Source: Timema cristinae | Taxonomy: Eukaryota; Arthropoda; Insecta; Phasmatodea; Timematidae | Length of the DNA stretch: 64,000 nucleotides | Assembly (NCBI GenBank): GCA_039000515.1 | Contig: JBCFYV010000012.1 | Location: 87,202,284 to 87,266,283, forward strand | Reading direction: 5' to 3' | In this document: in pieces, positions 44,429-54,800 of the stretch | How the letters are laid out: each line of letters starts with the position of its first letter | Position numbering within the stretch: the first letter of the stretch is position 1 | Program-made: the position numbers and the translations under genes | Notes under the pieces: model-generated | Told to the model about the DNA's origin: nothing | What the model saw: the letters and a program-made list of their open reading frames with translations, nothing else | The model's database searches: none

Positions 44429-44487
44429 AAATGCAATCATACACACATCATGGTGATGTAGACAAGGAATGATTGTATAGATGAGTC
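44429..44487 (+). repeat. Dispersed about 55-bp hairpin segment, copy 2
   Basis: GCAATCATACACACATCATG, GTGATGTAGACAAGGAATG and ATTGTATAGATG. Matches copy 1 at 41315 with a few changes. Confidence 0.6.
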
Positions 44488-44544
44488 ACTGCGCACACAG
44501 CAAAAAAGCTGGAATACATTAGGAAAATCAGATTTTAATTCGAA

Positions 44545-44585
44545 ACTATGCGGTGCTAATAATAATAAATAATAATAATATTGTT
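44545..44585 (+). mobile_element. SINE-A/B tail fragment
   Basis: ATGCGGTGCTAATAATAATA is the very end of the shared SINE tail with its TAA repeats. The preceding sequence is unrelated, which suggests extreme 5' truncation. Confidence 0.55.
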
Positions 44586-44757
44586 TTTTTGCCAACATGT
44601 CGACTCTTGACCTTTAAAATGAGTGGTCAATGGTCAAAACTGTAAGCCGTAGTTTCGATTACCGGACATGTGCTTACATGGGCCTATCAAATTAGCCTAT
44701 ATGAGATATGTAAGGTGGTGTGAAGGAATGAATAGAGTTATACTAGCTTATTGTTTT

Positions 44758-45003
44758 CTTAGCACCACGTCTTACTACCTGTTCAAATTAGACACATATG
44801 CACTAATTAAGTTAATGCGTTAAAGTAATTATGAAGGCTCGATTTAGATGAAGTCTAACTGCATTTGCACGGAGGGAGAGAGTAAAACCATTTAGGAAAA
44901 ACCACTCTCAGTACACCCAACTGGGATATGAACCCCAATCTCTCTGACATCGGCAGTCTAGTCTATTGCGAGAGTGACACCTTAGTCCATGCGGTCACCG
45001 AAG
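44758..45003 (-). mobile_element. SINE-B copy, near full length
   Basis: Plus strand: TTAGCACCACGTCTTACTAC (tail), CTGCATTTGCACGGAGGGAG (body), GGGATATGAACCCCAATCTC (B box), and GTCCATGCGGTCACCGAAG (start of head). Confidence 0.82.
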
Positions 45004-46138
45004 TAAGTGTAAATTAGCTATTATATGTTCAATTTAGTCAATTATAATTTAACTTGGCCAAATATGAACAAAATAAAGCTAATAAATAACATGGATGTAT
45101 AAATTAACGTACTATACCTACCTGGATGTCGATTTGTTTTGTCCATGGAAAGCGCACACGTTCATAAATGGTCACGTCAGGATATAAACGTAATGCTATT
45201 TACTATTCAAAGCATTTGCTTGAACGAGGACACAGATTGGATTTAGCAACCCGTGGACGTCATCAATGTTATGTCACAGCCTGTGGTATTTCCGAGTACT
45301 AATCATTGTAATTTTCTCGGAGAAATAAAGCTTTGATTTCGGTAGGTATTTACTTATTAATGTGAAGTATTCATTACACGCCCCTTCGAGACGATTTCAC
45401 TTGTTTAAAAAAATCTGGGATTTATTTGTATTACGTATTCCCAACATAGGATTTCTTAAACTTTTCCCAATGCGGACCACTTTATAACCATTGTATATGC
45501 GGACTACTTGATAAGTATTCTATATATATATATGTGTGTGTGGACAACCCACCTTAATATATTATTTAGTACCTACCTATCCTCTTGCTGAGTCAGGAAA
45601 ATATATTAATGTACGTAATTAAAAAGCACTAATAGACTGCATTTTTATTCGACTTTTTCTTATGCACACTTCAAATGTACTACTACTAGTGATAAAAGTA
45701 TTGTTGACTTAGCGGACTTAGCTTGTCAATCTTGTACTATTTAGCTCATTCCGGGTTTTGTCTCCAGGCATGGTATAAAATGTGTATTTGATGAACTGTC
45801 AGCCGAACGAACGGCTAATGTATTGGTCGCAGTATTATCACAGTTTATAATTCATGTGAACTTTCTGAAATGGTTTACAACCAATGTGTTCAGAAAGTGA
45901 AAGTTAAATTCCCCTTTTTATATAAAAAAATTTATTACTCTCTCAAAAGTGAATTCTTAGCAGTAAAGACGGAATTCGAGTCATACCAACCCCATTTAGC
46001 ATATCTAACGTGGTCAGCTGACACCATTATGTGAAAAGGGACAGCTCCAACGTGATTTGACGTATGACTGATTATTATGAAAATAACTGTCAAAAACCCA
46101 GGATAGTAATCGCACTAAAATTTGAATAACCTTCAGAG
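45004..46138. other. Unannotated stretch with one perfect short hairpin
   Basis: At 45858-45902, AACTTTCTGAA and TTCAGAAAGT form a stem around a 25-bp loop. GATTTCTTAAACTTTTCCCA near 45450 followed by GCGGACCAC resembles a hAT-type terminus, but no partner end was found. Confidence 0.4.
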
Positions 46139-46174
46139 AGAGAGGGCAGAATTTCTCAAACTGTGGTAAGCGTA

Positions 46175-46945
46175 CCCTAGGGCAGGAATGTGCAACCTTA
46201 CTTACACGAGCATTGACGGGCCAAATGAATACACATAATAAGCTAAAATGAATTAGTTTAAATACATTGAAATAAAAAACAACCATAAATATCTTAATGG
46301 CTTAGTATGTTTTTAAGTTCGTCCAAAAGATTATATTATGATGAGGTGTGAAATGAAAGAAATAATTGTAATTGAGCTTCCACCATTTTTTTCGTAAGAG
46401 GCTATTCTCAAGAGAGAAGACATGCTTATCTGTCATCAGTAAGTCGATTTCTAAGATCACTTTTCCTAGGTTTCATGATTGAAAGCACTTGTTCGCTTAA
46501 GCTTTTTTACATCCATTACTGTTTCCAGCCTGTGGTAGTTTTTTATTCAAGCCATATATTCCACTGCCATATGGCTAATCCGACTAGGATAGGCACAACA
46601 TCCAGTCCCCAGCCGTTTATTCATCACCGTGAAAGGGTAGGCCCACATTTCACCAATGATAGATTTTTCGACTGGTAGTCGAACTTGCGACTTTATCTCA
46701 GTAGACAGACTGAAATAAGGGTGCTGGATTGTTCGCATGAGTACAAGGATACAAACGTTGCCATATAATTTTGGGCATGATTCACCAAGTTTAAAAATGT
46801 TGATTTTGGCCTGTTTTTATAAAAATGCAGTTTTGTTGGGTTAAAAAAAAAGCATGCTTTGCAATACAACACATTTAAATAGTTTATCCCGCAGGCTAGA
46901 TTGAACACACAGGTGGGCCGCAGTTCGTCCATACCTGCCCTAGGG
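46175..46945. mobile_element. Inner hAT-type element (46183-46937) with perfect 8-bp target duplication
   Basis: The left end CAGGAATGTGCAACC and the right end (complement CAGGTATGGACGAAC) are inverted repeats with GGGCC blocks inside. CCCTAGGG stands directly outside both ends (46175-46182 and 46938-46945). Its target lies within the terminal region of the outer hAT-like element: removing it restores a continuous GTACCCTAGGGGTAC. Non-coding. Confidence 0.85.
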
Positions 46946-47235
46946 GTACAGGAAGTATTTAAGGAGGTACGCAATACACCACTGAGTTTTATTAATAATT
47001 AAATAGTTCTTTATAATATTGAGTCTGTTAAACAAATTAGCGCGGGACTTTGACGAGATATTATCGACTATTATAAGCCTTTCTTTCCGTCTGTCGCGGT
47101 TTTAACTTATCACAAAAATGTTACCTAAACTTTGGAACGACCCCATTAAAATTTCATAAATTGGAAATACCGTTTACAAGATAGCAAGTATTTGTTTCGA
47201 AATTTTTCTTCGAATATATAAAAGGGGGGACCACG

Positions 47236-48235
47236 CATGTCCATTACATCGCGTTTCCCCCACCTATCTACACACAACTAACCCTACTCTGACGTACAAC
47301 CAATAGGAATGAAGGTGCGTATATATACAATTATATCGCATTACAAATACATCGCAAGTCCATTACATCGCGTTTTGCTAGGATAGTGGGCCTTACTCTC
47401 AGCTCAAACTCTCACTTTGAATTTAGGGCTGGTCGTAAGGTTAGTGTGCCTGATTCTCACCTCAAGTCCATTACATCGCGTTTTGTTATAATAGTGGGCT
47501 TGACTCTCAGCTCAAACTCTCACTTTGAATTTAGGGCTGGTCGTAAGGTTAGTGTGCCTGATTCTCACCTCAAGTCCATTACATCGCGTTTTGTTATAAT
47601 AGTGGGCTTGACTCTCAGCTCAAACTCTCACTTTGAATTTAGGGCTGGTCGTAAGGTTAGTGTGCCTGATTCTCACCTCAAGTCCATTACATCGCGTTTT
47701 GCTAGGATAGTGGGCTTGACTCTCAGCTCAAACTCTCACTTTGAAGGTGGATAGTGTACCTGTCTGAAAATCTGACTCTCACTTTGAAGGTGGGGCTGGT
47801 TGAAAGAATAGTGTAAAGGATTCAAAACATAAATAAACTTCACCATGACCGAGATGCTTAGGCAACTGTATCTATAACACTCCTAAAATAAATACACCAT
47901 AATTTTGTTTTCTACTTCTCTGGAAAAAATGGTCTAGATGAAAATGTATATTTTTTATTTGTAGTTTATATTTTTAGTTTATTATTTCATCTTTGCTTTT
48001 CATTGCACCACAGCAATTTGAATTTACAAATTAAAATCTCCCAAGTTTTTTTTAAGAACATTAGACTTCTGGCAAGCTATAAACGCTCCTCCTCCCAAGT
48101 GGAGTCAGTTGACTCTTCATTCCTATTGGTTGTACGTCAGAGTAGGGTTATCTCTGTGTAGAGAGGTGGGGGGAACGCAACGTGATGAACCTGCACTGTA
48201 TTTGTACCATTCACGCGATGTAATTGTATACACCC
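47236..48235. mobile_element. Inverted-repeat element with internal 108-bp minisatellite
   Basis: A 36-bp block starting TAACCCTACTCTGACG and ending CAATAGGAATGAAG lies at 47279-47314, and its exact complement at 48115-48150. Outside these blocks both arms carry CCCCCCACCT / CCCCCACCT and (T)TACATCGCG motifs. The interior holds the tandem array. No transposase is visible; superfamily not assigned. Confidence 0.75.
47351..47760 (+). repeat. 108-bp minisatellite, about 3.7 units
   Basis: The unit opens AAGTCCATTACATCGCGTTT, continues ...GGGCTTGACTCTCAGCTC... and ends GTGCCTGATTCTCACCTC. The opening motif CCATTACATCGCG is the same as the terminal motif of the enclosing element (47241). 108 is divisible by three, so the open frame across it carries no coding meaning. 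Confidence 0.92.
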
Positions 48236-48584
48236 TGTAAAAGAGGTACGTTGGTTAGGCCATGGCACCAAAGGGGGTACGTGACTGGAGAGAGTTTTAG
48301 AAACACTGAGATAGAGTATAAGACCAGCATAGGAAATATTAACTTTAAAAACACTTCAAAGACACTTCAACACGCTACTAAAACTACAATATAAGTTTCA
48401 TATCAAGGGCCTTTTAGAAAATACAAACATATTTTTTTTTTGTGGTTAACATTTATAACAGTCTATTTTTTATTAGCGTTATTTTATAGGTTTTGATAGA
48501 ATATAGCAAAAGTTACAGCTACTTATTCACATTAGTTGGCGAATGAATACGTGAAAGTAGATAATTATAGTAACTTTTCTAGCT

Positions 48585-49000
48585 GTCAGGTTGAGTCTGT
48601 GTGGAAATGAACAACATGGAACAGGTCGAGTCTGTGTGGAAATGAACAACATGAAACAGGTCGAGTCTGTGTGGAAATGAACAACATGGAACAGGTAGGG
48701 TCTGGGTGGAAATCAATGTGTTAACAGGTCTTGCCTGGGTGTAAATTAATCTATGAAATAAGTCAGGTCTATGAGGAAATGATATTTATAGGGTACAAAT
48801 TGAGTCTGGGTTGAAATGATATAATAGGGAACAGGTCAGGTCTGAGTTGAAATTATAATGTATCAGGTTCGATCTGGGTTGAAAATATGAAACATATAGA
48901 TAGAACAGGTCGGGTCAGGATGAAGAGAAACAACATAGAATCGGCCGGGTTAAGGTGGAAAGAACAACACGGAACAGATCGGGTCTGGAAGGAACTAATG
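48585..49000 (+). repeat. 36-bp minisatellite, about 11 degenerate units
   Basis: Units read ACAGGTCGAGTCTGTGTGGA then AATGAACAACATGGAA. The first three are near identical and later ones decay steadily towards the right. Confidence 0.88.
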
Positions 49001-49009
49001 TCCACATTG

Positions 49010-51604
49010 AACTCTCTCTCTCTCTCTCTGTCTTTGAGTGCGTATTAAAAAGTAATCCAAGCGAGGAAGCAGGTGAGACATTTTTACCAGTGTGTCAGCG
49101 TTCTACGTGACAGTTTTACAAGCTGGAGAAAGCTTACTTGTTTGTGATGGACACACAATGAAATGCGGACGAATCGGACAACCCAATCCAATAAATAAAT
49201 AATGAGGCAATATATAGTCGCATACACATAAAAACTTATCAGACTTATAACAGTTAACTACAGTAGTTGTCGTACCCAGGTGAAAGATCAGCAAAGTAAA
49301 CTTGTTTTGCCTCTTCAAATCTACAGCTTAACATCTTTTTGATAAAATGTGTTGTTAATGTTGACAGCTGTGAGAAGAGTAACCTTTCGTCAATACTTGC
49401 TATGTTATGTAACAATCTATTAAAATCAACATTTGTCACATATTAGGCTTACGTTTGGAAATATTTTTCTCATATATATTGAAACAAGAAACTTTTCACG
49501 GTAATTTGATCCTTGGCACGCTAAGTTAAGTCCTGGGCTCGATTCTCATGACAAATAGATATAAAAATGTGACCTGCATTAATTATTTATTAATGGATTA
49601 GCCTATTCTTAAGATAAGACGATATAAATATAAATTAAATTTATCAAATAAGTTAATTTATATTGAAATCGCAAAAAGTAAAGCAAAACTTATTCTATAA
49701 AATCTGCTCAATTTATTGTATTTGGAACACTTAGTTAAACAAATGATTCATTTAAATATAAAAAACAGCGTTTTTGCTAACATAAATTAATAAATACCTA
49801 AACAAACATATTATAAAAAGGCCTACGAAGAAGTTTTATAAGTTATCTGAAGTTAAGTTTGCTAGAAATACATTTCCCTTGATATAGTTTGTGAAATGTT
49901 CTATTTACAAATATCGGACCTCAATAAACAATATTGGTGTTAAAACAGATTTTGTAGTGTGTTCAATGCAATGCAAAAGTTGTTTATCGGGATGAATAAT
50001 ATTAAAAAAAAAAACTAGATGGGCCTATTAACTCTTTTAATATAAGATTTTGTTCTACAATTTCGTGATAGACTAGTGTGTTTTAGTGAGAACAAGTTTA
50101 TACGGTATAAATGTGTATGTTATTCAAATAAACAATTAAGAAAACCATTGACTAGTGAAAACCAGACGCGTTTGTTTTTAGAGCTAAACAAATAGATTAT
50201 TTCTTACCTTAGTGACTATGATGTGAATTTTTAGTGAATTATCCAGTAAACTGAGCACACATACACTAAGCACAACACCTTTCTACTAACACTTAAGGAA
50301 CCTATTGTTTTTTCCTAGGTTTGATCGACCAAACAACTAAACCTTCGTTCTTTCTAGCAAACTACCTGTTTCCAACTGAGTGAACTGAGTGTCGAGTAAA
50401 GTAGAGGATAGAATCCGGTTTTTTCCTCCCCTACTTCCCCTCACACGGTCAACACAGTGACCGACATTCTATCCACGCCAACAACAATAGCGTATCTACA
50501 TCTTCGTCGTATCCTTCTTCAACAATGGTGGAAAATCCCTACAGGAACCAGACAAAATATTGATTAATTTAATGCCATATGACACAATATAGCTGCGTGT
50601 GATACTCAAAGGAAAAGACTTGGAATAATACACTACTTTTGCTCAAAGTTGTACTGTGCCTGTACATACGACTTTCTTATTAGATGTAATAAAACCAACA
50701 ATATGTTAGTCTCTATCTCGCCAGGTGGTGTTGCTGTGGTAATAAGCCGGACGTAGTTTTATTTAACCTCACTCACCTACCAAGAAGAGATGAGTGGTTT
50801 TAAACGTGTATCTGTTTTATGGCGAAACTTTGGATGGGCCCAACATGAAATTATTGTACAATGTATAGAACATATTGTCAACACGCTATTATTGGAATAG
50901 CTTAGATTTTGTCAAAGAGTTTGAAGCCTCCTCCTTCATAGCAACACATTTGATTCACTGCCAGTTAAACTAGTAAGACAAACTATAAAAATAAAATATA
51001 ACTTAATAATTATACAAAACTCAAATCAACGATGGCAAGCGTCACACATTATGATACAACTATGTAGGTTAGAATTCGATCCTGACCGAACGTACTATTA
51101 ATATTATTTTACTAACATAAATCATATTGATTTTTAACCACTTTTCAATATAAAGCTGGCGTAGTTTCTAAACTCCCTTTCTTCTTCTCTTTAACTAGAT
51201 CATTTAATCCGCTGATGGACATCAATGGAAATAAATCCAAGTCTAAAAGAGATATTCTTTCATTGAGCTAGAGAAAACTATTCTGGAAAACCAGATGGTG
51301 GGACTGGGATGTCAGTATAATAATCTAGGCTTGTCATTATTAACGATCACGTTTACCAGTCGGCCCTATGTCAATGTTTCGCCAGATCATAGAACACTTT
51401 TAATTTGGTACAATTTAAATATTGATATTACTTTAAACTTTTTAAAAGGATTGGTTTCATTACATTTTTAAACATGTTGAATAAACTTAGCGTTGAATGA
51501 ACATTTTTACACGCCGGAAGATAAATGCAATACTACACTTCATACAGTTGTGTAGTGCGGGATGTACACTCCGTTTACCCTGAAAGGTAGTAGCCTTATC
51601 TTGA
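49010..51604. other. Long stretch without recognised gene
   Basis: Starts with a (CT)n tract. At about 49510-49555 GGCACGCTAAGTTAAG followed by GGGCTCGATTCTCATG is a SINE-like tRNA head fragment. The rest is AT-rich and shows no exon or repeat boundary that I can support. Confidence 0.4.
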
Positions 51605-51866
51605 ACTATTGAGGTGCGTTTAGACCATGCCCTTTTTTCATGCAACATTACATGCGCAGATACATGCCTCTTGCGGTGCGTCTTGCAACACGCCTTTCGC
51701 AATATGCCTATTGCATATTGCCTTATGCAACACGTCATGTTTTCAATTTTGTATCTCGTTCCATGCGTCAGTGCGCTTAGAGATGTCGCGTGAAGTACTT
51801 GCTGCTGGCGTCGCTGCAGCTACTGTCATTTTATGGTGTAGAAAGAAACGGAAACGTCGTGATTAG
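51605..51866 (+). mobile_element. Possible 5' end of a PIF/Harbinger-like element
   Basis: A GAGGTGCGTTTAGACCATGC terminus is followed by several direct and inverted copies of ATGCAACA / TTGCAACACGCC. At 51784 a short frame opens MSREVLAAGVAAATVILWCR followed by KKRKRRD and a stop, which recalls the N terminus of Harbinger-type nucleases. No right end or catalytic region was found. Confidence 0.35.
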
Positions 51867-52362
51867 TGATTTTGATGATTATGGTTGAACCACCACCCCA
51901 ACAATGGATGGCTCTTATAGTCAATGATGAATTCGAATGAGTTTTCGGCACTGCACTCCATCACGGTCAACACAATAACACAAAAACTTTCACGGAAAAC
52001 ACAACTAGACGAACCAACGACACCACCTTCTACAGCTCTAAAATGATTGTGGAGCAAGATTGTTGCTACCTGATTCCCGAAATATATCACATATTATTCT
52101 AAAATGTTCTAACTTTTCCCTTTCCAGAACAAATTTAAAAACATTATATTTAGTGGCATAACTAATATCAAAAATTTAATTGGAATTACCACTCAAATAA
52201 CAAATTGCTAGGTTACCTGTTGAATAAAACAACACTAACAATAATAAGTAAAACCAAAATTAAAACAGTAAAATCTAACTTTAATATGTACACACTAGTT
52301 CATATTTTAATAAAATTACTCAAAATTAACTAGCTATATCTTATTTTAAACTAGCTGCTAGC

Positions 52363-53830
52363 ATGAGCGTAGGGAAGGGGGTTTAGCGTGTTTAAACCCC
52401 CCCCGACCCCCCCCCCCCCCAATTTCAAAAGTTTTTAATATAAATATTAAAGATGGCCTTGTATCAAACTTCAAATAACTTACAGAAGCATTCACTTTTC
52501 AAAACTTTTCCAGGGAAGGATGATCACTTCAAATAGCTTCCAAAGGCATATAATTAAAAAAAAATCAAGGTGAATATCGCACTAAATAGCGTCTAGAGAC
52601 ATCCAATTAAAAATAAAAACCTTAGGGGCCCCTCCAAACAGCTTCTATATGCACGTAATACTTCTTTTTTTAAATTAAAGTGAGGACCAATCACTACAAT
52701 TAGCTTTTAAAAGCATTCAATTAAAAAAAAATGTGTTAGAGGACGACCTCTTTCAATGATATCTTAAGGCCCTCGGCCCTGTCAAGTGCAAGTCTAAAAC
52801 CTATTTTGTGTGATGGTGGGCGGGAGGGTAAAATATGGGCCGTAACTTCACAACCGACCAAATTATTCTTCCGCACTAACAAGAACAAATGCAACACGGG
52901 AACCGTAGGTGGCGCTAGCTACCAGACAGGTCTTGTGAAAGAATCATACGTTTGGAAATGTCAGTTTTCTCGAGAACGAATGAAATTTTTATGTTAATAT
53001 TTTCAACACTCCTTCTAAGATAATTTGTCAATGTTTATTAATTGTTAGATTTTCTTATTTTTTTTCTTCTGAAGCTAGCAGTGTTCTATTGAAAAATGTT
53101 AATTTGATCGATATTTGATCCCTGTTAAAATTACAGAGGAGGTATTTATATAAAAAGTATACCTTATTCAACATACTTCTATTCTTGAACAAACCGTATC
53201 CGAAAAGAAAATTGCAAAACAATAAAAATTCTGGAAGATAACCATTTGTTTCTATGGCTCTGCATTTCCACACCAAATGAAAAGTGCCAATCACCCTAAG
53301 ACATCTGGTAAAAAAAAATCTAGGCGAAGACAATTCCAAATAGCTTCTAAGGGCAACCGATTTAAAAAATCCTATGTATGACTACTTCAAACAAATTCTA
53401 GTGGCATCTAATTTTTGAAAAGAAAGGAAAAAAAGTCATGTGAGGAACACTAAATCTAGTTGAAAGGCATCCAAATTCTAAAAAAAAAAAACTGGGTCAG
53501 GACCACTTCAAAAAGATTATAGAAAATCTGATTTTTTTTTTTAATTTGGGTGAGCACTTCTTAAAATTTTAAAGGCATTCAATTTTCAAATTTTTTTTGA
53601 AAAAGACCACACCAAATATCCTTAAAGAGTATCCAAATTTCAAAAAATTTAAGGGTTAAATAATTATTCTAAATAGGTTTTAAAAAAATATATTTTTCAA
53701 AAACTCTCCTAACAAGCAATACTATTAATAGCTTTTAGGAATATCCAATTTTTAATATTAGCTGGGGGAAAGGAGTGTAAGAAGACCCTAAAAACTTTTT
53801 TGTTACTTGCCCCCAATCCTTTACCCTCTC
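52363..53830. repeat. Degenerate tandem array of units of about 80 bp
   Basis: Blocks like CTTCAAATAGCTTCCAAAGG, ACTAAATAGCGTCTAGAGAC, TCCAAACAGCTTCTATATGC and CCAAATAGCTTCTAAGGG recur every 75-90 bp, separated by A-rich stretches, with an unrelated insertion at about 52.80-53.29 kb. On the opposite strand they resemble the GAAGCTCT...TGAAGT units inside the hAT-like element at 22.1 kb. G- and C-rich margins (GGGAAGGGGGTT; GCTGGGGGAAAGG) suggest it is the body of one large element. Confidence 0.5.
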
Positions 53831-53889
53831 ACACAAATAACATAATGTTACGAAGACTGACTGTGTACGGTCTCGTTGTCAATTCTGAT

Positions 53890-54800
53890 GACAGTCTGAC
53901 TGATCGTGTAAGGGCCCTATAAGGAAAAAATACCCAAGATACCAGCCGGGAACTGAACTCAGGACCCCTAAGCTCGTAGTCAGGTGTTTGTTTGGGTTTA
54001 TTCATTTTGTAACACTAATAAAAATATAAACATGTAGCACAGAATATATATATATCTCACACCAACCCCAGCGGGGCTTTCGGACGTTGTTCGATATAAA
54101 ACATAAAAATTACTTAACAACAAGGATACATTTAGTGCCCTGACGGGCTGATAATATGGTTACCATGGGTAGAGGGGTGGAAAAAAATAATAACATAAAC
54201 CCATCCTATCGAAATTACAGGGGTCGACTGAAACCTTGAACAAAATACAAGGGTACAGAAGTGGTGGATAGGGAAAGAAACCGTGGGGATGAAAACCCCA
54301 GAAAGGGACATGAACAAAAGAAAATAGTTTTTAAAAGACCCCGATCGGGCGAGTCGTCGGGATCGGTCAAAGAAAATAATAGTACACTGCCAGGGCTACT
54401 ATGACAATCCCATACGTAACCCTGGCGTGAAAAAAATTAATGAATTTCCTCCAGTGGGCAATTTCTGCCTCACTGGGTTTGAGAAACTTGAAGGGGGTGT
54501 AAATAAAAATTGTTGACACTATAAAAACTGTTAGTGCTGCCCACTACTCGTGGGAAGACCTTAAAATATAAAGATGGTACTGATTTGAAGAGGGAATTGT
54601 AATGGATGGAATGAGTACATTGAAGGATCGACAAGGGATATGGAAAACATCAGGACACACAAACAAAAACAAAAAAAGGGAGTGGATATTGAGTTAACAA
54701 ATCCCGGTTCGACGACCGGCTAGTGCAAAACTAACAAATAAATTTTTTCAGTAGTCAGATGTACTGACCAGTCACCCCTACAACACGAGGCCGGTTACAT
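53890..54800 (-). mobile_element. SINE-D split by a LINE fragment
   Basis: On the minus strand the tRNA-like head (CGGCCTCGTGTTGTAGGGGT, GACTGGTCAGTACATCTGAC) lies at about 54752-54800. Its continuation (TACGAGCTTAGGGGTCCTG, AGTTCAGTTCCCGGCTGG) lies at about 53940-53976. Between them is a 764-bp insertion with its own target duplication. Confidence 0.7.
53977..54762 (-). mobile_element. LINE 3' fragment (53988-54751) inserted in SINE-D
   Basis: TAGTCAGGTGT at 53977-53987 and TAGTCAGATGT at 54752-54762 are the target duplication (one mismatch). The insert's minus-strand 3' end is AATAAACCCAAACAAACA, matching the LINE ends at 18.5 and 44.2 kb. No RT coding sequence remains, so it is a 5'-truncated copy consisting of the 3' UTR. 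Confidence 0.65.

Larger units (their letters stand above)
46147..48308. mobile_element. Outer hAT-like element enclosing two other elements
   Basis: The left end CAGAATTTCTCAAACT and the right end (complement CAGTGTTTCTAAAACT) are imperfect inverted repeats with GTACCC blocks just inside both, the style of Charlie-like hAT ends. The flanking 8-mers (AGAGAGGG and AGATAGAG) agree only in part, so the call is tentative. It encloses a younger hAT element and the minisatellite-bearing inverted-repeat element. Confidence 0.5.

Noticed and set aside
47386..47754. 122-residue open frame of three identical 36-residue repeats
   Set aside because: By-product of the 108-bp minisatellite inside a transposable element. 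No start context or homology.
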